A stretch of DNA of 5,593 nucleotides from Nitrososphaerota archaeon (GTDB lineage: Archaea > Thermoproteota > Nitrososphaeria > Nitrososphaerales > UBA183). Positions 1-5,236 of this stretch are shown here, one piece after another (positions within the stretch are counted from its first letter, which is position 1; the number at the start of each line of letters is the position of its first letter). The notes beneath the pieces are model-generated. The model did not search any database, was not told the origin of the DNA, and was given only the letters and a program-made list of their open reading frames with translations. The stretch is taken from contig JAFMAU010000099.1 of the NCBI GenBank assembly GCA_029784825.1, positions 1 to 5,593 on the forward strand. The letters are read 5' to 3'. A program made the translations under genes and the position numbers.

Positions 1-209
1 GCGAAGTTCTTGTGCCCTGTGACCAGGACCTCCTTCACGTAGTCCGGGTGGCTGATGACGTAGAGTCGGTACCTTCCCCCGTCCACATAGCAGACGTCCC
101 CCCACTTCCTGGCGGCCTCGGCGAGGACCTTCACCGGGTCCCTGTAGTATCCGAGCTTGAGGCCCCCTGGGACCTTCTTCAGATCGGCATCGGTGGAAGC
201 GGGCTTCAA
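1..209 (-). CDS. Cytochrome P450, N-terminal part (runs off left edge)
   Basis: Reading the minus strand from a TTG at 209 gives 69 residues before the window ends. Seen: a Pro-Gly-Gly turn (VPGGLKLG, about residues 13-20), RDPVKVLAEAARKWGDV (about 23-39, helix A), a short beta stretch (RYRLYVISHPDYV) and KEVLVTGHKNF (about 59-69, helix B start). This order matches the start of E-class P450 monooxygenases (P-G-P..., DP...L...A..YGDV, ...HPD.V.EVL...F). P450s use haem and reducing equivalents to insert one oxygen atom into organic substrates. The haem-binding Cys and the I-helix Thr lie outside the window, so activity cannot be judged. No membrane anchor is seen, so it is probably cytosolic. 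The start is uncertain: no in-frame ATG or GTG exists nearby, and TTGs at 266 and 275 are also in frame. TTG 209 fits the TATA-like box at 237-244 and the usual P450 N-terminus. It is divergent from the glycosyltransferase gene. Confidence 0.85.
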   Translation of the reverse strand, partial: MKPASTDADLKKVPGGLKLGYYRDPVKVLAEAARKWGDVCYVDGGRYRLYVISHPDYVKEVLVTGHKNF

Positions 210-236
210 GGCGGGGCCCGCTCGGTCCCGGTTCGT

Positions 237-244
237 TTCATAAA
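237..244 (-). promoter_or_regulatory. TATA-like box for the P450 gene
   Basis: On the minus strand this reads TTTATGAA, an AT-rich octamer in GC-rich surroundings. Its centre is about 32 bp from the TTG at 209, so transcription would begin only a few bases ahead of that codon. No Shine-Dalgarno sequence precedes the TTG, which fits a leaderless or nearly leaderless mRNA. Assigned by spacing and composition only. Confidence 0.4.
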
Positions 245-271
245 CGTGTCGGGGGGCTGAGGTCAATACCG

Positions 272-279
272 TCAAATAC
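272..279 (+). promoter_or_regulatory. TATA-like box for the glycosyltransferase gene
   Basis: TCAAATAC on the plus strand has its centre about 29 bp before the TTG start at 305. That spacing predicts a transcript beginning at or within a few bases of the start codon. It lies about 35 bp from the opposing P450 box, so the two promoters are back to back in the 95-bp gap. The match to the archaeal TATA consensus is moderate. Confidence 0.4.
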
Positions 280-304
280 AGAGCCGGACTCCGCCCCCTT
301 TGCG

Positions 305-1363
305 TTGAGTCCCCAGGTCCAAGAACAGGGCCCTCCGGCCGAGCACTCCAGGCCCCTGGTGACGGTCGGGTTCCCCACATACAACAGGGAGTGGAGCCTC
401 CCCGCCGTCCTCGAGTCGCTGCTCGCCTTCGACTACCCCAGGGCCAGGCTGAGGGTCTGCTTCGTGGACGGATATTCTACCGACGGCACGATGTCGATCA
501 TCGACGGCTTCGTCGCCGCCCACGCGGCCGAGTACGAGGGCGTCGTGGTGAAGTCCGCCCGGTCGAACATCCCTGAAGCCAGGAACATCATCTTCGACTG
601 CGCGAGGGGGAGCGACTACGTCTTCTTCCTGGACTCGGACATCACCGCCCCTCCGGACACGGTCGGCAGGCTGGTCGGGATGTTCAAGGACCCCAGAGTC
701 GGCATGGCCGCGCTCCCCTGGGACAACAGGAACGCCAGAAGGCGGGCTGGCTTCCTCTTCCGCGCGTTCACAGTCCCCCGCGGCCCGCACGAGGCGTACA
801 AGGTGGGGAGCGGGTGCAACATGGTCTCGATGAAGGCGTTCGAGAAGGTTGGGGGGTACAACCCCCGGCTGGTCGTCCACGAGGACAGCGAGTTCAGCTT
901 CATGATGCGCAAGGGAGGCTTCAAGATAGTCTCTGACTCTTCGTCGGAAGGGACCCACCTCCGCGAGATCGGGGTTGACCCCTCGTTCTACCTCCGGTTC
1001 ATGAAGGACTCGGCGGTGACCTACCGGGAGCTCATGGGGAAGGGCTCGCTCCTGCACTTCGCAAAGGTCGCGAGCTCCTACGCCCTGGCTGCCTCGTTCC
1101 TCGGGCTTGCCCTCCTCAGGTCCCTGCCTTCTGCGGGGGCCTTCCTCGCTGTCCTCGGGTTCTGCGCCTGGCTGAACAGCTCCGCCTTCTCCCTCGACGA
1201 CGGCTCGAGCGTGAGGCTCCCGTACAGGCCGGTCGTGGGGCTCGTGTTCACAGGCACCACCCTGATGGTCAGCCTGCTGGTCCTCTGGTTCGCCATTGCA
1301 GGGAGGCCGGAGAGGCTCAGGCCAGTGGACGTCCCGGCGGCCCCGCCCCAGGGTAAACCTTAA
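305..1363 (+). CDS. Family 2 glycosyltransferase with C-terminal membrane helices
   Basis: A 352-residue protein with an N-terminal GT-A domain that transfers a sugar from a nucleotide-sugar (or lipid-linked sugar) donor to an acceptor at the cytoplasmic face of the membrane. Seen: the opening strand VTVGFPTYNRE (19-29); VDGYSTDGT (54-62), the nucleotide-contacting Asp region; FFLDSDI (107-113) with the metal-binding DXD at 110-112; GSGCNMVSMKAFEKVGGY (168-185), the acceptor region; and HEDSEF (192-197), with the Glu-Asp expected to supply the catalytic base. Two hydrophobic segments follow (about 256-290 and 307-333), then a proline-rich tail. The QxxRW motif of processive synthases is absent, so single-sugar transfer is more likely (inference). 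Donor and acceptor are unknown. The TTG at 305 is chosen for its distance from the TATA-like box; a GTG at 359 would remove 18 residues without harming the domain. The stop codon overlaps the next gene's promoter box. Confidence 0.92.
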   Translation: MSPQVQEQGPPAEHSRPLVTVGFPTYNREWSLPAVLESLLAFDYPRARLRVCFVDGYSTDGTMSIIDGFVAAHAAEYEGVVVKSARSNIPEARNIIFDCARGSDYVFFLDSDITAPPDTVGRLVGMFKDPRVGMAALPWDNRNARRRAGFLFRAFTVPRGPHEAYKVGSGCNMVSMKAFEKVGGYNPRLVVHEDSEFSFMMRKGGFKIVSDSSSEGTHLREIGVDPSFYLRFMKDSAVTYRELMGKGSLLHFAKVASSYALAASFLGLALLRSLPSAGAFLAVLGFCAWLNSSAFSLDDGSSVRLPYRPVVGLVFTGTTLMVSLLVLWFAIAGRPERLRPVDVPAAPPQGKP

Positions 1364-1367
1364 TATC
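1360..1367 (+). promoter_or_regulatory. TATA-like box for the ABC ATPase gene, overlapping a stop codon
   Basis: TTAATATC is the most AT-rich stretch between the glycosyltransferase and ATPase genes. It contains the glycosyltransferase stop codon TAA (1361-1363). Its centre is about 36 bp from the TTG at 1400, which predicts a leader of roughly ten bases. The ATPase can therefore probably be transcribed independently of the gene upstream. Confidence 0.5.
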
Positions 1368-1398
1368 GAAAACCCCGTTCTTGCCTCCGTTTTCTGGA

Positions 1399-1410
1399 AT
1401 TGCGCGCAAT
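1399..1410. repeat. Perfect 12-bp palindrome over the ATPase start codon
   Basis: ATTGCGCGCAAT is its own reverse complement and contains the TTG start codon (1400-1402). It lies just past the transcription start predicted from the box at 1360-1367, a position where a bound dimeric repressor could block transcription. A palindrome of this length is expected about once by chance in a sequence this long, so only its location gives it weight. No regulator gene is visible in the window. Confidence 0.35.
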
Positions 1411-2401
1411 CGAAGCAACTGACCTCACGAAATACTACGGCAAGTTCCTCGCGGTCGACCATGTCTCTTTCGGCGTGGACCAGGGGGAGGTCTTCGGTTT
1501 CCTAGGCCCGAACGGGGCAGGGAAGACGACCACCATCAAGATGCTCAACACCCTCACGAAGATCACCTCGGGGTCTGCTACGGTCGGGGGCTTCGACGTC
1601 GCAAGGGAGCCCGGGCGAGTAAGGAAGGTGATCGGGGTGGTCCCGCAGGAGATGACCCTGGACCGGGAGATGACCGGGAGGGAGAACCTCATGATCCAGG
1701 GGAAGCTCTACGGGCTCCCCCCGGAGAAGCTGGCGAGCAGGGCCGAGGAGCTCCTCGCCCTGGTGGACCTCAAGGGGGCTGCCTCGAGGAGCGTGAACAC
1801 TTTCTCCTGGGGGATGCAGAAGCGCCTCGAGCTGGTCATGGGGCTGGTCCACGAGCCGCGCATCGTCTTCCTGGACGAGCCGACCCTCGGGCTGGATGCC
1901 CAGACGAGGTCGACCATCTGGGACTACGTGAGGAGGATGAGCAAGGAGTTCCAGGTCACGATCTTCCTCACCACCCACTACCTCGAGGAGGCGGACGAGC
2001 TCTGCGGGAGGATCGCCATCATCGACCACGGAAAGATAAAGGTGCAGGGGACCACGAAGGAGCTGAAGGACAGCGCAGGAGGGGAGACGGTGGTCCTGAG
2101 GCTGAAGGGGGAGGAGGAGGCCAAGAGGGCGGAGCAGCTGCTTTCGCCCATGAAGTCAGTCCTGGGGGCGAAGGTGGACGGGCGGGTCCTGGAGGTGGTC
2201 ACCTCGGGCTGGGAGGGGGTGGCGCCGAGGCTCGTGGTCGAGCTCTCGGGTAAGGGGATCGAGGTAGAGGCGATGGACGTCGTGAAGACCAGCCTCAACC
2301 AGGTCTTCATGAAGACGGTCTCCTCGGCGGACGAGCAGGCGTCGGACGAGGACGAGGTGAAGTTCACAGTCCGGGAGAAGATGCTCAGGGAAAGGAGGTA
2401 G
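1400..2401 (+). CDS. ABC exporter ATP-binding subunit, DrrA type
   Basis: A 333-residue ATPase that powers an ABC-2 exporter at the cytoplasmic face of the membrane. Motifs in order: Walker A GPNGAGKTT (36-44, Lys42); Q-loop Gln in GVVPQE (83); signature FSWGMQKRLEL (135-145); Walker B IVFLDEP (155-161, catalytic Glu160); D-loop LGLD (163-166); switch His in TTHYLEEAD (His193). The C-terminal extension (about 225-333), with SLNQVFMKTV (298-307), is typical of daunorubicin-resistance DrrA-like subunits, which are usually about 300-340 residues long. The family exports drugs, lipids, glycolipids or polysaccharides; the substrate here is unknown. In the signature, the first Gly of SGG is replaced by Trp137, while Ser136 and Gly138 are kept. 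The TTG start is the only permitted in-frame start ahead of the conserved N-terminus. No permease follows; the only one visible is on the opposite strand at 4412-5197. Confidence 0.95.
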   Translation: MRAIEATDLTKYYGKFLAVDHVSFGVDQGEVFGFLGPNGAGKTTTIKMLNTLTKITSGSATVGGFDVAREPGRVRKVIGVVPQEMTLDREMTGRENLMIQGKLYGLPPEKLASRAEELLALVDLKGAASRSVNTFSWGMQKRLELVMGLVHEPRIVFLDEPTLGLDAQTRSTIWDYVRRMSKEFQVTIFLTTHYLEEADELCGRIAIIDHGKIKVQGTTKELKDSAGGETVVLRLKGEEEAKRAEQLLSPMKSVLGAKVDGRVLEVVTSGWEGVAPRLVVELSGKGIEVEAMDVVKTSLNQVFMKTVSSADEQASDEDEVKFTVREKMLRERR

Positions 2402-2408
2402 GCTGGAC

Positions 2409-2419
2409 GTCGGGCCGAC
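2409..2419. repeat. Inverted repeat just upstream of the surface-protein promoter
   Basis: GTCGG-G-CCGAC is a perfect 5-bp inverted repeat around one central base. It extends imperfectly to 2406-2423 (GAC/GTC, with one unpaired A). It ends 5 bp before the TATA-like box at 2424. The one-base centre is too tight for an RNA hairpin, so a protein-binding site overlapping the TFB-recognition region is the likelier reading. Chance is possible. Confidence 0.25.
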
Positions 2420-2423
2420 AGTC

Positions 2424-2431
2424 TTACATAT
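2424..2431 (+). promoter_or_regulatory. TATA-like box for the surface-protein pair
   Basis: TTACATAT lies in the 66-bp gap after the ATPase gene. The predicted transcription start, about 25 bp on, falls near 2453, immediately ahead of the ribosome-binding site at 2455. The mRNA would thus have a short leader carrying a Shine-Dalgarno sequence. This makes 2468-4390 a separate transcription unit. Confidence 0.5.
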
Positions 2432-2454
2432 CCGCCCAATCCCGGAAGTCAAGC

Positions 2455-2460
2455 AGGAGG
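2455..2460 (+). promoter_or_regulatory. Strong Shine-Dalgarno sequence fixing the GTG start at 2468
   Basis: AGGAGG is followed by a 7-base spacer and then GTG at 2468. This is the only strong ribosome-binding site ahead of a gene in the window, and it decides the start of the glycosidase-like protein. The other monocistronic or first genes appear leaderless. Confidence 0.75.
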
Positions 2461-2467
2461 TTTTGCC

Positions 2468-3787
2468 GTGCAATTAGCGAAAGACTGGTCAGGCGGTAGG
2501 GTAGTCCTCACGTCCGCTGCGCTCGCCCTCCTCCTGGGCGCCGCCGTCCTCGGAATGATCTTCACCGTCCATGCTCAGTCTTCCGGAACCATAAACGAGA
2601 CCTGGGTCGACCAGATGACCGCCCAGTGGCAGCCGACGCAGTATCATCAGATGAGCTTCGGGGCCATGGTCATACCCGCCTCCTACGACCAGATCGAGTA
2701 TCCGTTCAACAACCTCCAGGTCCTCTCGGGATACCTCAACGTGATGGACGGGTCGGGGGCAGGGTACATCAGGATCGACGTGGGATTCGACGCCTGGCTC
2801 AGCAACAACAAGACCGTCCAGTCGGAGCTGCAGTCCCTTGTGGGCCAGGCGAAGAGCGCAGGGAAGGGGTTCATCCTCGCGGACGCTTCGGCCGAGGCGT
2901 ACAGGCCCCTCAGCAAGCGGCTCCCCTGGAGCGAGTTCAAACAAGCCTGGGTGCAGCGGGTCACCACCCTCGCAGCCTTCTTCCACCCGGAGTACTACGA
3001 AGTGGTCAAGGAGCCCGGGTGGTACCTGCCGATGATATCCGACGCGACCACCAACCCGCAGGTCAGCGACCCCAACCAGTGGCTGGGGCTGACTCAGAAC
3101 CTCACCAACGCCGTGCACTCCGTCTCGCCGAACACCAAGGTGGGGGTGGCCATCGCGGCCGACAGCCTCAACAACAGCCCGACCCTCTATGTCGCCTACC
3201 TCGAGGGGCTCAGCAAGATAACGGGACTGAACTTCATGGGCTTCGACCTCTACACCACCACCGGGTTCACAGCCACCCAGTCGTACCTGTCCCAGCACGG
3301 TAACGGAGGGCTCGCGGTCTGGATCGCAGAGTGCTGGAGCGCCACAGACGCGACCACTGCCTACGACTCCAGCAGGGCGACCCTCGACGCGAACTGGATA
3401 AAGGCCCAGTACTACTTCGCACAGACTGAGAACGCTTCGATGATGATCCCCTTCTTCACCAATACGTTCGCCTCATACAGCCTCGCCGAGACGACCCCCA
3501 CGGACCCCAGCCAGATCCTGAACCTGCTCCAGCAGAGGACCCCGGTCTTCAGCATGTACCAGGGCATAACCGCGGGGTTGGAGAACATACCGAAGGGGTC
3601 CACGGCGACCACCAGCTTCACGACCACCAGCGGACAGTCCAGCTCTACCCTGCAGACGACCACCGGGAGCACCGCTCCACCGCCGAGCTCAGGAAACTTC
3701 CCGACCGAAGAGGTCGCGATAGGCGCAATAGCCGTGGTCCTCGTCTTGGTCATCGTGGGCTATCTGGCGACTAGGAAGCGCGGGTAG
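2468..3787 (+). CDS. Membrane-anchored extracellular TIM-barrel protein, clan GH-A glycosidase-like
   Basis: A 439-residue secreted protein. Seen: a hydrophobic N-terminal segment (about 12-34) with a plausible signal cleavage after VHA (36); a globular domain (about 40-372); a Ser/Thr/Pro-rich stalk (about 376-410); one C-terminal helix (about 415-434); and the basic end RKRG. Strand-like blocks recur in (beta/alpha)8 order: FGAMVIP (64-70), YIRIDVGFDAW (100-110), KGFILADAS (133-141), YYEVVKEP (176-183), TKVGVAIAADS (223-233), LNFMGFDLYTT (254-264), LAVWIAECWSA (282-292) and MMIPFFTNTF (325-334). Glu182 at the end of strand 4 and Glu288 at the end of strand 7 stand where clan GH-A enzymes carry acid/base and nucleophile. 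The usual Asn before the first Glu is Lys181. N-glycosylation sequons occur at 43, 114, 211, 235 and 322. Inference: a retaining glycosidase or a sugar-binding derivative on the outer surface. I do not recognise the family or substrate. The small anchored protein begins 3 bp after its stop. Confidence 0.8.
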   Translation: MQLAKDWSGGRVVLTSAALALLLGAAVLGMIFTVHAQSSGTINETWVDQMTAQWQPTQYHQMSFGAMVIPASYDQIEYPFNNLQVLSGYLNVMDGSGAGYIRIDVGFDAWLSNNKTVQSELQSLVGQAKSAGKGFILADASAEAYRPLSKRLPWSEFKQAWVQRVTTLAAFFHPEYYEVVKEPGWYLPMISDATTNPQVSDPNQWLGLTQNLTNAVHSVSPNTKVGVAIAADSLNNSPTLYVAYLEGLSKITGLNFMGFDLYTTTGFTATQSYLSQHGNGGLAVWIAECWSATDATTAYDSSRATLDANWIKAQYYFAQTENASMMIPFFTNTFASYSLAETTPTDPSQILNLLQQRTPVFSMYQGITAGLENIPKGSTATTSFTTTSGQSSSTLQTTTGSTAPPPSSGNFPTEEVAIGAIAVVLVLVIVGYLATRKRG

Positions 3788-3790
3788 CGA

Positions 3791-4390
3791 GTGTCGCAGA
3801 AAGGGCTCCTCTTAGGCTCCCGCCCGGTCCGGGGGACCGGCGCCCTGGCCGTAGCCGTCCTGCTAGTTGCGACAGCTTTCCTCCCCGCAGCCTCGGCGCA
3901 GGTCAGTTCAGGCTCCAGCGGGCTGACCCCGACCCAGGCGCACTCGCTGAGGATCAACTCCCGCTTCTTCGTCTCGACAGTCCCTGCGGGCGTCTGGGTC
4001 GGGGAGAACTTCTCAGTCCACGTTCAGATAACCAACGTCTCCAACCAGTCCATCCCGGCGATAACGGAGGTCAGCACTCCGCCCACCCTGCTCTACGTGG
4101 TACCGCACGTGATCAAGGGGAGCATCGCCCCGGGCGCGACCGTCGACGACGTCTTCTGGGTGGTCCCCCTACAGCAGACCAACCAGCCCCAGAACGTGAC
4201 CGCCAAGGTCTGGATCTGGTTCGCGGATAACATGACTTCGCCGGCCCTCGTCAGCCAGACCAGCGCGACCGTCCTCGGGGTCGGCCCGTCCCCCCTCGCA
4301 CCCTATCTCGCGCTCGGGGTAGCGGCGGTCGCAGCGGGTGTGGTAGGGGTCATCCTTCTAGTCAGAAGGAGAGCGGGACGGAAAGGATAG
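3791..4390 (+). CDS. Small secreted, membrane-anchored beta-sandwich-like protein of unknown function
   Basis: A 199-residue protein I do not recognise. It has a signal peptide (about 17-36, probable cleavage at ASA|Q), an ectodomain (about 37-165), one C-terminal helix (about 170-191) and a strongly basic tail (RRRAGRKG). The ectodomain pattern, FSVHVQITNVSNQS then GSIAPGATVDDVFWVVP then VTAKVWIWF, resembles CARDB- or NEW3-type Ig-like folds that mediate adhesion or assembly; this is a pattern judgement only. Sequons at 73, 82, 85, 135 and 147 suggest heavy N-glycosylation. Its GTG start lies 3 bp after the preceding stop (TAG 3785-3787) with no convincing Shine-Dalgarno sequence, which points to one mRNA and translational coupling. 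It shares signal, ectodomain, anchor and basic-tail layout with its neighbour, so a partner or stabilising role for that protein is likely (inference). It has no visible catalytic motif. Confidence 0.8.
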   Translation: MSQKGLLLGSRPVRGTGALAVAVLLVATAFLPAASAQVSSGSSGLTPTQAHSLRINSRFFVSTVPAGVWVGENFSVHVQITNVSNQSIPAITEVSTPPTLLYVVPHVIKGSIAPGATVDDVFWVVPLQQTNQPQNVTAKVWIWFADNMTSPALVSQTSATVLGVGPSPLAPYLALGVAAVAAGVVGVILLVRRRAGRKG

Positions 4391-4411
4391 CGGCAGCCCG
4401 GGCCCCTGCGG

Positions 4412-5197
4412 TCAGAGCCATCTTCGGTACGTCAGCGTGAGGACCGCGAAGGCCGCGACCACGAACGCCACGAGCGAAAGCATGCTAATCTGAAAAGTCG
4501 CCGAAAGCCAGGGGGAAGGCTGGAAGAACAGGGCCCTGGCCGCGTCAGCCGCGTACGAGAGGGGGTTGATGAGGACCAGCCCCTGGAGCACGGGGGGGAG
4601 CCGCGAAGCAGGGTAGAAGACCGTGCTCAGGAAGCTGAGGGGGGTCACGACGAGTGGACCCACGAGCTGCTGGCTCTGCCACCTCCTCGTCCTGAGGGAA
4701 AGGACCACGAAGGAAGCGGAGAACCCCATCGAGAGCAGCACCAGGGTCACGGCGAACAGGACTGCCGAGACCGGGGTCAGCCGCGACGCGTCCAGCCCCA
4801 GGGGGAGGCTCATGAGAAGTAGGACGAGCGCCTGGACCAGGCTCAGGATGGTCCCTGCAAGTATCTTCGAGACCACGATCGTCGCCCTCGACGCAGGGGA
4901 GCTGAGGAGCCTGTACAGGTACCCGGTGAACCTGTCGGTGAAGAGCGACCCCCCAGACCTGCTCGCGTAGGTCGTGGTCATGTTGACCGCCATCCCGGTG
5001 GCGAGGAAGTTGAAGTAGTCCGGGGACCCCAGCAGGGACGCCGACCCCGTCCCCTGCCCGAAGAACGCAGAGTTGAGCGCGTTCCCGAATATGAAAACCC
5101 ACACGATCGGCCCCACGAAGAGCCCCAGGGCAGGGAAGGGGGCCTTCAGCCACTTCTTCAGCTCCCTGACGGTAAGTACCCCGAACCCTTCGAGCAT
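4412..5197 (-). CDS. ABC-2 type permease, DrrB type
   Basis: A 261-residue integral membrane protein forming the export channel of an ABC-2 transporter. Seen: a cytoplasmic amphipathic start (VLTVRELKKWLKAP, 7-20) followed by about six hydrophobic segments (roughly 21-42, 62-78, 106-130, 140-168, 175-197, 236-257). The family signature lies between the last two: STVFYPASRLPP (191-202) and INPLSYAADAARALFF (210-225). FTDRFTGYLYRLLSSP (86-101) is the conserved cytoplasmic loop expected to contact the ATPase. Length is normal for DrrB-like proteins. The ATG is fixed by a TATA-like box about 27 bp upstream and no leader is expected. Its gene faces the plus-strand surface-protein genes, with only 21 bp between the stops. 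The DrrA-type ATPase at 1400-2401 is the obvious partner by family, though on the other strand (inference). Substrate unknown. Confidence 0.93.
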   Translation of the reverse strand: MLEGFGVLTVRELKKWLKAPFPALGLFVGPIVWVFIFGNALNSAFFGQGTGSASLLGSPDYFNFLATGMAVNMTTTYASRSGGSLFTDRFTGYLYRLLSSPASRATIVVSKILAGTILSLVQALVLLLMSLPLGLDASRLTPVSAVLFAVTLVLLSMGFSASFVVLSLRTRRWQSQQLVGPLVVTPLSFLSTVFYPASRLPPVLQGLVLINPLSYAADAARALFFQPSPWLSATFQISMLSLVAFVVAAFAVLTLTYRRWL

Positions 5198-5201
5198 TCG
5201 A

Positions 5202-5220
5202 AACCTGCCTCTAACCTGCC
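5202..5220. repeat. Tandem 8-bp direct repeat between promoter box and permease start
   Basis: On the minus strand GGCAGGTT occurs at 5220-5213 and again at 5209-5202, with AGA between, so the copies are offset by 11 bp, about one helical turn. They fill the space between the TATA-like box (5221-5228) and the ATG at 5197. Two identical sites on one face of the helix at this position suggest an operator for a repressor that blocks initiation (inference). No third copy was noticed elsewhere in the window. Confidence 0.4.
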
Positions 5221-5228
5221 ATATTTCA
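5221..5228 (-). promoter_or_regulatory. TATA-like box for the permease gene
   Basis: On the minus strand this reads TGAAATAT. Its centre is about 27 bp from the permease ATG (5197), the classic archaeal spacing to a transcription start, so the permease mRNA is probably leaderless. It sits in the 39-bp gap after the upstream membrane-protein gene and gives the permease its own promoter. Confidence 0.55.
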
Positions 5229-5236
5229 GATGATGG

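Noticed and set aside
12..260. Plus-strand open frame of 82 codons at the left edge
   Set aside because: It is antisense to the P450 N-terminus, which has clear family motifs; this frame has none.
1375..1391. CCGTT repeated with 12-bp offset ahead of the ATPase gene
   Set aside because: Only five bases are shared and the surroundings are pyrimidine-rich, so chance is a sufficient explanation.
272..1462. Long minus-strand open frame opposite the glycosyltransferase
   Set aside because: Its translation is rich in Arg, Pro, Gly and Glu, lacks domain motifs and spans two well-supported plus-strand genes and a promoter. It is a by-product of high GC and third-position bias.
2489..3298. Long minus-strand open frame opposite the glycosidase-like gene
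   Set aside because: Its low-complexity, charged composition has no recognisable fold. The plus-strand frame has a signal peptide, anchor and ribosome-binding site.
2626..3303. Second plus-strand frame inside the glycosidase-like gene
   Set aside because: The Arg/Gln/Pro-rich translation lacks hydrophobic periodicity. It is an out-of-frame shadow and gives no sign of a frameshift in the main gene.
3600..3700. Repetitive ACC/ACG-rich tract suggestive of a DNA repeat
   Set aside because: It encodes the Thr/Ser-rich stalk of the anchored protein. No regular repeat unit is maintained at the DNA level.
4391..4411. Possible bidirectional terminator hairpin between convergent genes
   Set aside because: Only GCAG (4393-4396) and CTGC (4406-4409) pair, with a poorly pairing interior and no T-run on either strand. 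It is too weak to call.
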